A DNA stretch of 55,492 bases from assembly GCF_000805335.1 (NCBI RefSeq), contig NZ_KN708638.1:3862860-3918351 (forward strand), read 5' to 3'. The translations under genes and the position numbers were made by a program. Below the pieces are notes generated by a model, which saw only the letters and a program-made list of their open reading frames with translations, had not been told where the DNA came from and searched no databases. The stretch is from Streptomyces sp. CT34 (GTDB lineage: Bacteria > Actinomycetota > Actinomycetes > Streptomycetales > Streptomycetaceae). This document shows positions 17,559-25,796 of this stretch, piece by piece (within the stretch, counting starts at the first letter, position 1; each line of letters starts with the position of its first letter).

Positions 17559-18023
17559 ATGACGGTGATCGACAGCACTCCCGTGACGTTGCCGCCCGTG
17601 GACGCCTGTGTCTCCGCGGGGGCGACGCATCCGCGACCCGACGGCCAGGACCGCTACACGATCAGCGAGGTCGCGGAGTTCACCGGGCTTCGGGCGCACA
17701 CCCTGCGCTGGTACGAGCAGATCGGTCTGATGCCGCAAGTGGAGCGGTCGCACACCGGCCAGCGTCGCTTCGACAACCGGGACCTGGACTGGCTCGTCTT
17801 CGTGGGCAGGTTGCGGCTGACCGGGATGCCGGTCGCCGACATGGTCCGCTTCGCGGAACTGGTCCGCCAGGGCGAGGTCACCTTCGGCGAACGCCAGGAA
17901 ATCCTGGAGCAGACCCGGCACGAGGTCGCCGCGCGCATCGCGGAGTTGCAGGACACCCTCGCCGTACTCGACGCCAAGATCAACTTCTATGCGGGCGCCC
18001 GCCAGGCGTCGGAAGGGGCCTGA
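17559..18023 (+). CDS. MerR-family transcriptional regulator
   Basis: The 154-residue protein has an N-terminal extension of about 30 residues, a MerR winged helix (YTISEVAEFTGLRAHTLRWYEQIGLMPQVERSHTGQRRF split over residues 33-71), an arm region (LDWLVFVGRLRLTGMPVADMV) and a C-terminal dimerisation coiled coil (EILEQTRHEVAARIAELQDTLAVLDAKI). It lacks the Cys residues of metal or redox sensors in the C-terminal part, so the signal is probably a small organic molecule. The operator-promoter directly upstream suggests autoregulation, and the aldo-keto reductase starting eight bases after the stop is the likely target. ATG 17559 is preferred over GTG 17550 because the -10 box overlaps the latter. 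Confidence 0.92.
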   Translation: MTVIDSTPVTLPPVDACVSAGATHPRPDGQDRYTISEVAEFTGLRAHTLRWYEQIGLMPQVERSHTGQRRFDNRDLDWLVFVGRLRLTGMPVADMVRFAELVRQGEVTFGERQEILEQTRHEVAARIAELQDTLAVLDAKINFYAGARQASEGA

Positions 18024-18031
18024 GCGCCATC

Positions 18032-19078
18032 ATGAGCAACACCACCGTGAGCAACGCCATCGAGCAGATCCGCAAGGTCGAACTGGGCACCGGCGGGCCC
18101 CTCGTCGGCGTCCAGGGCTTCGGCGCCATGGGCATCAGCGCCGCCTACGGGCAGACCGACGACGCGGCGGCCCGCGACACCCTGGAGGCCACCGTCGAGG
18201 CGGGCGTCACCCTCATCGACACCGCCGACATGTACGGCGTCGGCGCCAACGAGGAGTTCCTCGCCCCCTTCGTCGCAGCCCACCGCGACGAGATCACCCT
18301 GGCCACCAAGTTCGGTATCGAATACCGCGCCGACGACCCGAGCTACCGGGCCATCCGCAACGACCCCGGCTACATCAAAAAGGCCGTCGAAGCGAGCCTG
18401 CGCCGCTTGAACGTCGAGGTCATCGACCTCTACTACATGCACCGCCGCGACCCGGCCATCCCGCTCGCCGAATCCGTCGGTGCCATGGCCGCACTGATCC
18501 AGGAAGGCAAGGTCAAGCACCTCGGCCTGAGCGAGGTCACCGGTGCCGAACTGCGCGAGGCGCACGCCGTCCACCCGATCACCGCCGTGCAATCGGAGTG
18601 GTCGGTTTTCAGCCGGGACGTCGAGCGCAGCGCGGTGGGCGCAGCCGCCGCGCTGGGGGTCGCCTTCGTGCCGTACTCGCCGCTCGGCCGGGGCTTTCTG
18701 ACCGGTGCCTTCACCGACGCCAGCACAGAGCTCTCCGGCAGCGACTTCCGGCAGTTGCTGCCGCGCTACACCGGCGACAACGCCAAGGCGAACGCCGCTC
18801 TCCTGGCACCGCTGCACCAGATCGCAGCCGACCACGGCGCCACCACGGCGCAGATCGCCCTGGCCTGGGTACAGCACCGGGCCCAGGCGCACGGCCTGGC
18901 CGTCGTACCGATCCCGGGGACCCGCAAGCGCAGCCGCCTCCTCGAAAACGCCGCGGCCACCCACATCACGCTGACCGCGGAAGAACTGGCCCTCCTGGAG
19001 CCGATCGCCGGCCAGGTAGCCGGCGACCGCTACGCGGACATGTCCCTCACCTCCGCAGCCCGGGAAGCCCAGGAGTGA
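18032..19078 (+). CDS. Aldo/keto reductase in MerR operon
   Basis: The 348-residue protein shows the AKR catalytic set: Asp and Tyr in LIDTADMYG (around residues 66-74), Lys in LATKFG (around 92-96) and His in YYMHRRDP (around 135). The NADPH-binding C-terminal VVPIPGTRKRSRLLENAAA is also present. The family reduces aldehydes and ketones with NADPH. It is eight bases downstream of the MerR gene and shares its promoter, so it is probably induced by the same signal, as in many MerR-AKR pairs. GGAAGGGG precedes the ATG. The substrate is unknown. Confidence 0.93.
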   Translation: MSNTTVSNAIEQIRKVELGTGGPLVGVQGFGAMGISAAYGQTDDAAARDTLEATVEAGVTLIDTADMYGVGANEEFLAPFVAAHRDEITLATKFGIEYRADDPSYRAIRNDPGYIKKAVEASLRRLNVEVIDLYYMHRRDPAIPLAESVGAMAALIQEGKVKHLGLSEVTGAELREAHAVHPITAVQSEWSVFSRDVERSAVGAAAALGVAFVPYSPLGRGFLTGAFTDASTELSGSDFRQLLPRYTGDNAKANAALLAPLHQIAADHGATTAQIALAWVQHRAQAHGLAVVPIPGTRKRSRLLENAAATHITLTAEELALLEPIAGQVAGDRYADMSLTSAAREAQE

Positions 19079-19166
19079 TCGGCGACCCGCCGTCCCGCGC
19101 CACACCGCTGACGTGGGCCCGACCGCCCCTGGACAACTGGCCCTGGCCGGCCCTGGCCGGGCGGAA

Positions 19167-20138
19167 TTACGACTGTGCGTCCAGTTCGGCAAGCACAGCG
19201 GGTCGGTCGGCCCACCGCGCCCGATGGCTCTGCACGCATTCCCTTGCGATCTGGTGTTCCCTGACCCGGTTCAATACACCGACCATCTTCTGCGTCAGTC
19301 CATCGATCACTTCGAATCCATCGCTGAGCTGACGTGCTCCACGGTCAAACAGCGCATGGCAGTTCGGACAGAGACACAGCACATTCCCTATCTTGTCCGG
19401 GCCATTGTGCGGTTCTCCCAGCGCCTGGATATGCGCGGCCTCGCTGATGGCGTCGCCGTCCGGTGACACCACCAATCGCAGTCCGCACATTTGGCAGGTG
19501 TCGTTGTACATCTCCTTGACCTGGCGAACCACCTTTGAGTCCCGCTGGCGTCGCGCGGAGGAGACGATGCGGCGCACCGCCGCTTCGGCGTCGGTGTCCG
19601 TATCACCGGCCAAGGAGACGGGTTGCGGCTGCACCGTTTCACCTGGTGCGATCTTGAGCATGCGGAACTGGCAGACGCGGAAGCCTTCCTTGCCCGTAGT
19701 GATCCAGTGGCCCGCCACCCGAAAGAGGCCGCAGTACTCGTAACCACCGGTGGCCTGCCGCCGCTTGCCGCTGATGTTCAGACCCCGGATGACACGTACG
19801 GGCTTCCCCAGCGCCTGGTTCAGCAACAGCCCGGCGTTTCCGGGAGCGTCCAGGGTCTGGTCGGCGACCATGCGCCGGGTTTCGCGGTCTCGCCCGCCCT
19901 CACCGGTGTAGATGATCTCGTGCTCGCCGTACTCATCGTCGAGATAGCCGCCGGAGAGCACGATGGAGTCGACGCCCTGGTGCGCGGTACCAGATATCCC
20001 CGATCCCGATTGGCGATGCACTCCAGCAGCGTGCAATTCCGCATGGCTCTTGAAGTGCTGCCCTTCAGAGACGCCGGGCGGAGTCCCGAAGTTCACCGGA
20101 TTCGCAGATTTCGCCTTCGCAGCCTTCGTCTTCGCCAT
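19167..20138 (-). CDS. SRA/YDG-HNH endonuclease, probably modification-dependent
   Basis: The 323-residue protein has an N-terminal SRA/YDG domain (about 15-165; GVHRQSGSGISG, DSIVLSGGYLDDEYG, EIIYTGEGGRD, PVRVIRGL, GYEYCGLFRV) and a C-terminal HNH nuclease (about 215-290; CQMCGL, EAAHIQALGEPHNGPDKIGN, LCLCPNCHALFDRG). The order SRA then HNH is that of type IV-like enzymes such as TagI and resembles ScoMcrA, which cut DNA carrying 5-methylcytosine. It would destroy methylated incoming DNA in the cytoplasm. The gene is visibly less GC-rich than its neighbours and lies between convergent and divergent housekeeping genes without a partner methylase, suggesting horizontal acquisition. The ATG at 20138 has only a distant GGAG. 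Confidence 0.88.
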   Translation of the reverse strand: MAKTKAAKAKSANPVNFGTPPGVSEGQHFKSHAELHAAGVHRQSGSGISGTAHQGVDSIVLSGGYLDDEYGEHEIIYTGEGGRDRETRRMVADQTLDAPGNAGLLLNQALGKPVRVIRGLNISGKRRQATGGYEYCGLFRVAGHWITTGKEGFRVCQFRMLKIAPGETVQPQPVSLAGDTDTDAEAAVRRIVSSARRQRDSKVVRQVKEMYNDTCQMCGLRLVVSPDGDAISEAAHIQALGEPHNGPDKIGNVLCLCPNCHALFDRGARQLSDGFEVIDGLTQKMVGVLNRVREHQIARECVQSHRARWADRPAVLAELDAQS

Positions 20139-20312
20139 GAACGAATACTGCCAACTCCTTGATCGCTACGTCGCCCCCTTGAGCAAGCTGTGGTGCCCGC
20201 CACAACCAGCCGCATGAGCACCAGCCGTGTCCCCCACCGAAGTCCACGAGCATCCGAGCGTAGGCTCCGTGGCATCGACCTTGATTTGGTACGGATTACG
20301 GAGGTTTCTGTG

Positions 20313-20615
20313 ATGGCCGGTATACCGACGAGTGTGGTCGCGGCGAGTGGGCTGGTGGCTGGTTACGGCGTCGCCCGGTGGACCAAGAAGCGGCCGTTGG
20401 GCGGGGTGGCGCTGGCGGCTGCCGGGGCGGTGGCGGCCAAGGGGTGGCAGGAGAAGGCCGGTACGAAGGCAGCGGCTGCGCTGAGCGGGGCCTATGTGGC
20501 GGCGTTCGCGGGGTCGCATCCGCTGGCCAAGAAGATCGGGGCGTGGCCTTCGGTGTTCGCGGTCGCGGGCGGGGTGGCGCTGGCGTCGTGGGTGGTGGCG
20601 GATCGGCGGGGGTAG
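20313..20615 (+). CDS. Small hydrophobic protein of unknown function
   Basis: This 100-residue protein is almost wholly hydrophobic, with three to four predicted helices (TSVVAASGLVAGYGVARW, GGVALAAAGAVAAKGW, AAAALSGAYVAAFAGS, WPSVFAVAGGVALASWVV) and short basic connections (TKKRP, KKIG, DRRG). GGAGG lies eight bases before the ATG; a GTG directly before it is also possible. It is divergent from the SRA-HNH gene. No function is recognised. Confidence 0.75.
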   Translation: MAGIPTSVVAASGLVAGYGVARWTKKRPLGGVALAAAGAVAAKGWQEKAGTKAAAALSGAYVAAFAGSHPLAKKIGAWPSVFAVAGGVALASWVVADRRG

Positions 20616-20920
20616 CGACGACCACCGGGCCGCGGGGGTTGTGACTGCCCCCGGGGCCGGACCGGGTTGTGGAGTTCGTGGTGCGGGGCGGCGAAGATAG
20701 CCGCCCCGCACCGCTGTTGTGGGCCTGCGCCGCTGTTGTGGGCCTGCGCCACGGTTGTTGGCCTGCACCGCTGTTGCCACGCCGCACCGCTGTTGTTTGT
20801 CGGCCTGCCCACTGTCGTCGGCGTGCGCCCTCTTGTCGGCCCCCCGCGTTCAAAGACCCCCGTCCTCAAGGGGCCCCCGTCCTCAGGGGTCGGAGGTGGG
20901 GTCGGCGGCGGGGGCGAGCG
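20616..20920. repeat. Convergent gap with 19-bp degenerate tandem repeat
   Basis: Between two convergent genes, copies of GCACCGCTGTTGTGGGCCT lie at 20708-20726, 20727-20745, 20746-20764 and 20765-20783, with a longer derivative from 20784. Similarity fades copy by copy. No gene is seen. Confidence 0.75.
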
Positions 20921-21862
20921 TCAGGCCGATGCCTCCCTGAGGAGGGCCAGTTCGACGTCGGTGAGGGTGAGGTCGGCGACGGCCAGGAGGGGCGGGAGCT
21001 GGGCGACGTTGCGGGCGCTGGCGATGGGGGCCGCGACGGTGGGCTGGGCAGCGAGCCAGGCCAGGGCGACGGTGGCGAGCTCGGCCCCATGGGTGGCGGC
21101 GACCGTGTCGAGGGCCTGGAGGACGCGCCGGCCCCGCTCGGTCTCCAGGTACTCGGCGGCCTTCCCGGAGCGGGCACTGTCGACGCTACCGCCCGGGCGG
21201 TACTTGCCGGTCAGGAAGCCGGAGGCGAGGGCGTAATACGGGACCGCGGCGACGCCGTGGCGGGCGGCCACATCGGCGAGTTCGCCCTCGTAGGTGTCGC
21301 GGGAGACCAGGTTGTAGTGCGGCTGGATCGCCACGTAGCGGGCCAGGCCCTCGCGGGCGGAGAAAGTCAGTGACGCGTCCAGGCGCTGCGCGGAGATGTT
21401 GGACGCGCCGATCTCCCGGACCTTGCCGGCGCGGACGAGCTCGTCGAGGGCGGTCAGGAACTCCGCCACCTCGACCGACTCGTCGTCGTAGTGGGTGTAG
21501 TAGAGGTCGATGTAGTCCGTACGGAGACGGGTCAGGGACGCGTCGACCGCGGTCTTGATCGTGGCGGCGGACAGGCCCTTGAGATCGGGGTGGGCGCCGA
21601 CCTTGGTGGCGATGACGACCTCGTCGCGGTTGCCGCGGGCCGCGAGCCAGTTGCCGATGACGGTCTCGGACTCACCGCCCTTGTTGCCGGGCACCCACAC
21701 CGAGTACGCGTCGGCGGTATCGATGAAGTTCCCCCCGCCGGCCACGTAGGCGTCGAGCACACGGAAGGACTCCGCCTCGTCGGCGGTCCAGCCGAAGACA
21801 TTACCCCCGAGGGAGAGAGGGGAGACGGAGAGCGAGCCGATGGTCTTGGCAGTGTGGGTCAT
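20921..21862 (-). CDS. Aldo/keto reductase
   Basis: The 313-residue protein carries the AKR tetrad: Asp and Tyr in NFIDTADAYS (around 46-55), Lys in VVIATKVG and His in LYYTHYDD. The C-terminal APIASARNVAQLPPLLAVADL matches the NADPH-binding end. It differs clearly from the MerR-linked AKR at 18032 and belongs to the oxidoreductase branch often seen in Streptomyces core genomes. The ATG at 21862 is chosen over long upstream extensions, which run through tandem repeats; GAAGG lies directly upstream at short spacing. It stands alone with a convergent partner on one side and repeats on the other. Confidence 0.9.
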   Translation of the reverse strand: MTHTAKTIGSLSVSPLSLGGNVFGWTADEAESFRVLDAYVAGGGNFIDTADAYSVWVPGNKGGESETVIGNWLAARGNRDEVVIATKVGAHPDLKGLSAATIKTAVDASLTRLRTDYIDLYYTHYDDESVEVAEFLTALDELVRAGKVREIGASNISAQRLDASLTFSAREGLARYVAIQPHYNLVSRDTYEGELADVAARHGVAAVPYYALASGFLTGKYRPGGSVDSARSGKAAEYLETERGRRVLQALDTVAATHGAELATVALAWLAAQPTVAAPIASARNVAQLPPLLAVADLTLTDVELALLREASA

Positions 21863-21871
21863 ACCTTCTTT

Positions 21872-21933
21872 CAACGCCGGCGGGTGGGGAGTTGTTCCCA
21901 TCCAACGCCGGCGGGCGGGGAGTTGTTCCCGTC
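21872..21933. repeat. 31-bp tandem repeat, two copies
   Basis: Copies at 21872-21902 and 21903-21933 start CAACGCCGGCGGG and end GTTGTTCCC plus three bases; they differ at only two positions. They lie immediately upstream of the minus-strand AKR start. Confidence 0.9.
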
Positions 21934-21960
21934 CGCCTACGCGTCGTTGCCACAACCGGC

Positions 21961-22026
21961 AGCACCTCGTTCCGCGTCCGGAAGCACCTGGTTCCGCGTC
22001 CGGAAGCACCTGGTTGCCGCATCCGG
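21961..22026. repeat. 22-bp tandem repeat, three copies
   Basis: Units at 21961-21982, 21983-22004 and 22005-22026 follow AGCACCTGGTTCCGCGTCCG plus two bases, the third with changes. A decayed fourth unit follows. Together with the 31-bp array it fills most of the AKR-peptidase gap. Confidence 0.9.
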
Positions 22027-22112
22027 CACCTCGTTGCCCTACGGGCACGTGCTTACCGGTTCCACCCGCGCATTCCACGAGGGAGTGCGCCCGTATGTCA
22101 GACGCCCGTATG

Positions 22113-23396
22113 TCAGACGCCGACCCCGTGGTCGCGCAGCCACGGCATCGGGTCTATCGGGGCGCCGCCGTCCGGGCGCACCTCCAGGTGGAGATGCGGG
22201 CCGGTGACGTTGCCGGTGGCGCCGACACGGGCGATCACGTCCCCCGTGGTGACCTTGCCGGAGGTCTTCACCATGGAGGACAGATGGCAGAACCAGAGCT
22301 CGGTGCCGTCGTCGAGGGTGAGGACGATGCGGTAGCCGTACGGGCCGGCCCAGCCCGCCTGGGTGATGGTGCCGGAGTGAACCGCCTTGACCAGTGAGCC
22401 CGTTGGCGCCGCGAAGTCCTGCCCGGTGTGGTTCGCGGCCCAGTGGTCGCCGGCCTGGCCGAAGCTCGCGGTGAGGGTGTACGAGGAGACCGGAACGGCG
22501 AAGCTCTTCGCCAGTTCGGCACGGCGGGCGGCCTCCGCCGCCCGGCGCTCGGCCTCCGCCGCCGCCTCCTTCTTGGCGGCAGCGGCCTGCTCCGCTGTCT
22601 TCTGGTGCACGGTCGCTTCCTTCGCAGCCTCCTGGATCGCTGAGTGCTCCGCGGCCTGGCGCGCTTCCCGGTCCGCGGCGCCCTGCTGGGCATCGGCCTG
22701 CTGGAGGATCCGGCTGCGCAGCGCCTCGGCCGCGCCGGTGCCCCGAGTGGCCTCGTGGTGCGTCACACCCGCCTGGGAGAGGGGGCGGGAGGTGTCGGCG
22801 GACGCGGTTGCGGAGTCCGCCCCGGAGGCGGACGGGGCGTGCGTACCGGCGGCCGATGCCGCCGTCGCGCCCCCGCCGTCGTCGGACGTGGCGCCCCCGC
22901 CGTCGTCGGAGAGGAGCGAGCCGATGCCGGGCAGCGACGCGGCGTCCGGGAGCTTGCCGGCGAGGTCGTCGGCCATCCCGCCGAGGTCGGGCATCGAGAT
23001 CGGCACCGGCGGCCGGTCCTCGGCCGTGGCCATCCCGCCGGCGCCGACCGCCGCGATGACGCCGACGCCCAGGACCGTGCCACCGCGGGCGAGTCCACCG
23101 CTGCGCTGTTTGGCCACCCGGTGCTTGCCGCGGACGGGGCGGACGGACTCCTCGGTGGGGTTCCACTCCTCCCAGGGGCCGTCGCCCTCGCCGGACGCAC
23201 CGTCGTGGGTGGCGGTGAATCCCGGGGCGACGGCGGGTATTTCGGAGGCGTCGCGCCCCTCGTCCGGGTCGGGGAGATCAGCGGCGGGGCCGTCGATGCC
23301 GTAGATGCCATCCATGCCGACAACGCCGTCGCGGCCAGCCGGTCCGGCGAAGTCGTAGGCGGACGGGGCGTATGGGGCGGGCCTGTTGGACGCCAC
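22113..23396 (-). CDS. M23-family peptidoglycan endopeptidase, c-di-AMP riboswitch controlled
   Basis: The 427-residue protein has an acidic N-terminal part, a basic stretch (KHRVAKQRSGGLARG) and one hydrophobic segment (GTVLGVGVIAAVGAGGMATA, about 110-130), so it is exported or membrane-anchored. A long Ala/Glu/Lys coiled coil (KTAEQAAAAKKEAAAEAERR) precedes the C-terminal LytM/M23 domain with Zn ligands in HWAANHTGQDF and GPHLHLEV. M23 enzymes cut peptide bridges of peptidoglycan. A ydaO-type riboswitch precedes the gene, which ties it to c-di-AMP, a messenger in cell-wall and turgor control. The GTG at 23396 follows AAAGGAG. The 427-residue length includes two low-complexity Asp/Gly/Ser repeats (SDDGGGAT). 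Confidence 0.92.
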   Translation of the reverse strand: MASNRPAPYAPSAYDFAGPAGRDGVVGMDGIYGIDGPAADLPDPDEGRDASEIPAVAPGFTATHDGASGEGDGPWEEWNPTEESVRPVRGKHRVAKQRSGGLARGGTVLGVGVIAAVGAGGMATAEDRPPVPISMPDLGGMADDLAGKLPDAASLPGIGSLLSDDGGGATSDDGGGATAASAAGTHAPSASGADSATASADTSRPLSQAGVTHHEATRGTGAAEALRSRILQQADAQQGAADREARQAAEHSAIQEAAKEATVHQKTAEQAAAAKKEAAAEAERRAAEAARRAELAKSFAVPVSSYTLTASFGQAGDHWAANHTGQDFAAPTGSLVKAVHSGTITQAGWAGPYGYRIVLTLDDGTELWFCHLSSMVKTSGKVTTGDVIARVGATGNVTGPHLHLEVRPDGGAPIDPMPWLRDHGVGV

Positions 23397-23421
23397 GGGG
23401 GCGCACTCCTTTCCTTCCTTC

Positions 23422-23545
23422 TCGCCTACCGGGTTAGCTGACGGGTTCGGAGCAGGAAGGTCTCCTACGGTCGCCCCCTGGCGAGAGGCGTCCGATTCAC
23501 CCCAAGGTGGTGGTTCCCCGGTTCCCTTGGCGCGGTGCTGCGCAA
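23422..23545 (-). ncRNA. c-di-AMP riboswitch (ydaO-yuaA class)
   Basis: On the minus strand the 5' leader of the M23 gene contains the class hallmarks in order: GGGAACCGGGGAACCACC, TTGGGGTGAATCGG, GTAGGAGACC, CTGCTCCGAACCCGTCAGC and TAACCCGGTAGGCGA. The Shine-Dalgarno and GTG start follow about 25 bases later. In Streptomyces this class switches off cell-wall hydrolase genes when c-di-AMP is high. Confidence 0.93.
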
Positions 23546-24332
23546 TTCCAGGCAGATACGGCTGATTCAGGTGCGCCCCGTCGGGCGACCTGTGCAGTTC
23601 TGTGCATTCCGTACGGCTCCAACGACTCTTTACGGCTCTGCACGGCTCTGTACGACGGGGCGCGAGCGAGCAGTTCGGAGTGGTGCGGAGTGCTGCTGGA
23701 CGTGCGGGAACAGCGCATTCGGGATTCGGCGTCGGCGCGCGGAGCCGCCACTGGCGACGGCTGGGACGACCGCGCTCCGTTATCGGACAGTAATAGAGAC
23801 GGCGGTGGAATACCAAGCGTTCCCGCGAATCCGCCCGGGTTTTGCCCCGCGCCCCGTACGAGGCGTGGCATGGGACTTTCGCCATCGGCGCGGGCGCAGA
23901 CAGGACGATTCGCCGGCACCGCGCCAGGTGATCTTGCGGTGATGGTGTGTCAGTTGTTATGCGGACGGGCGCCCCGCGAACACGGAGCGTGAGAGCAGTA
24001 CGGCCGGGATCACGGCCGGGAACCCGATCGGGAACACAGCCGGAACCACGGTCGGGATCATGGTCGGCAACGTCGTGAACACCGGAAACGCCGAGATAGC
24101 CGGGAATACGGGGAACACCGGGAACGCCGAGATAGCCGCGAACGCCGGGGACGCCGGGAGCGCCGGGAGCGCCGTCAACAGCGCTCAGGCAGTGGCGAAT
24201 CGGCGGCTGCCCCTGGGGCTGTCCCCCTGTCCCCCCGGACAGGCCCTGTCCCCATCTCCACCCCACCCCCATCCCCACCCCCATCCGTATCCCAATCCAT
24301 CCCCATCCCGATCCGTATCCCCATCGGCACCC
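23546..24332. other. Gene-free upstream region with GGGAAC and CCCCATCC repeats
   Basis: About 790 bases lie between the riboswitch and the next gene. The promoter of the riboswitch transcript should be here but was not identified with confidence. Degenerate GGGAACRCCG / GATAGCCG repeats occupy about 24000-24175. The part 24225-24330 is made of CCCCATCC / CCCGATCC hexamer-like repeats. Six-frame reading gives no coding candidate. Confidence 0.55.
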
Positions 24333-25472
24333 CTATGCCTCCAAGGGGCGCTGCACCGCCAGCAACGCCATGTCGTCCGCCGGCTCCCCGCCCGCATGCC
24401 GGGCCACATCGTCGAGCAGCAGCTCCAGGAGGTCGTCGGGCCCGGTGAAGTGCCGGCCGCGCAACCGGTCGCCGGGGTCGTAGAACCGGCCCAGCAGGTC
24501 CCGGGCCTCGGTCACCCCGTCGGTGAACAGGAGCAACAGCGCCCCGGCCGGAAGGAACGTCTCGTCCGACCGGTCCGGCCAGGCGGCCACATCGCTCAGC
24601 CCCAGCGGCAGCGCGGGCGAACTGGGCATCAGCTCCCGCAGGCCCCCGTCGGGGCTGAGCAGCAGAGGGGCCGGGTGGCCGCGGTTCAGGACGCGCACCA
24701 CGGACCGGTCCACCGCGGGTACCTCCGCCAGTACGGCGGTGGTGAAGCCCTCGTGCCGGTCGGGTCCCTCGCGGCGCCCGCCCTCCCGTTTGAGCGCGCG
24801 TTCCAGCCGACCGGCCACCGCCTCCAGGGTGGCCTCCTGCTCCGCCGCCTCCCGGAAGGCACCGATGACGACCGCCGCCACCTCCACCGCCTCCAGCCCC
24901 TTGCCCCGCACATCGGCGACGATCATCCGCGCGCCGTACGGGGTGTCCTGCACCGCGTAGAGGTCGCCGCCGATCCGGGCGTCGGCCCGCGCGCCCACGT
25001 AGCGGGCGGCGACCGAGAGCCCGGCGAGCTGTTCCGGCGGCGCGGGCAGCACGGCCCGCTGGGCGGCCTCCGAGACATCCCGTACGGATGCCAGCCGGGC
25101 GTCGCTCATCCGCACGACCCGGTTGATGCCGAGCGCCAGCAGCGCCACCACGACGACCGTGACCGCCTCGGTCACCGACTCGTAGTAGTCCTTCTCGCCG
25201 TGGTACGTCATGACCCAGACCTCACTGAGGACGGCGGCCACGACGGTCACGGCGGTGGCCCGCAGGGTGTAGAGCGGGGCCGCCACCAAAGGGGCGGCGG
25301 AGAGGAACGGGGCCGCGGTGTACTGGGGCGGCGTGACTCTGTCGAAGACCACGCCACTGACGATCAGCACGGCGGGCAGCCAGCGCGCCAGGCGGCGACC
25401 GAGCGGGGACATCTCCTCCCGGCGCGCCCGCCTCTCCCGGTCGCCCGTGCGGTATCTGCCGCCTCGACGCAT
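24333..25472 (-). CDS. Membrane-anchored SpoIIE/PP2C-type phosphatase
   Basis: The 379-residue protein has about four N-terminal membrane segments (WLPAVLIVSGVVF, AAPFLSAAPLVAAPLYTL, ATAVTVVAAVLSEVWV, AVTVVVVALLALGIN) and a cytoplasmic SpoIIE phosphatase domain (about 135-375) with RIGGDLYAV, MIVADVRGKG and LLFTDGVTEAR. It probably dephosphorylates an anti-anti-sigma factor in response to an envelope or membrane signal. No sensor domain other than the membrane part is seen. The ATG at 25472 has GAAGAGG nine bases upstream; a GTG two codons earlier is possible. It is the second SpoIIE-type phosphatase in this window and has no ATPase domain. Confidence 0.88.
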   Translation of the reverse strand: MRRGGRYRTGDRERRARREEMSPLGRRLARWLPAVLIVSGVVFDRVTPPQYTAAPFLSAAPLVAAPLYTLRATAVTVVAAVLSEVWVMTYHGEKDYYESVTEAVTVVVVALLALGINRVVRMSDARLASVRDVSEAAQRAVLPAPPEQLAGLSVAARYVGARADARIGGDLYAVQDTPYGARMIVADVRGKGLEAVEVAAVVIGAFREAAEQEATLEAVAGRLERALKREGGRREGPDRHEGFTTAVLAEVPAVDRSVVRVLNRGHPAPLLLSPDGGLRELMPSSPALPLGLSDVAAWPDRSDETFLPAGALLLLFTDGVTEARDLLGRFYDPGDRLRGRHFTGPDDLLELLLDDVARHAGGEPADDMALLAVQRPLEA

Positions 25473-25796
25473 CCGCACCGGCCTCTTCCCACTCCGTCCG
25501 CCCGGCCGCGCCCCGTATGGGCTCCCCCGTCCGTAAGGGCTCCCCCGTCCGCGGGGGCACCCTCGCGTGCGAATGACTCGCGTACGGAGGAACGGACACC
25601 GTCCCCCAAGGCTCGCCGCTACGGGAGCCGGGCGGCGAGTCCTCGGGGGCCGGACGGGTCAATACGCGGGCGTCGGTACGGAGGGGGCGATACGGGGCGT
25701 CGGCGCGGCGGGTTCGGTACGGGGGACGTCGGTACGGGGGGTGTGTACGGGGCGGGCCCGGGGCGTGCGCCTCTCCTCTCACGCCCGCGGGTGCCG
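25473..25796. other. Intergenic region rich in TACGGGG motifs
   Basis: About 320 bases. GGCTCCCCCGTCCG is repeated near 25518 and 25537, and GGTACGGGG-like motifs recur between 25675 and 25760. No gene is seen. Confidence 0.5.

Noticed and set aside
19167..20615. SRA-HNH nuclease plus small membrane protein as a two-gene defence system
   Set aside because: They are divergent, differ in composition and have no shared signal; the membrane protein looks like ordinary core DNA.
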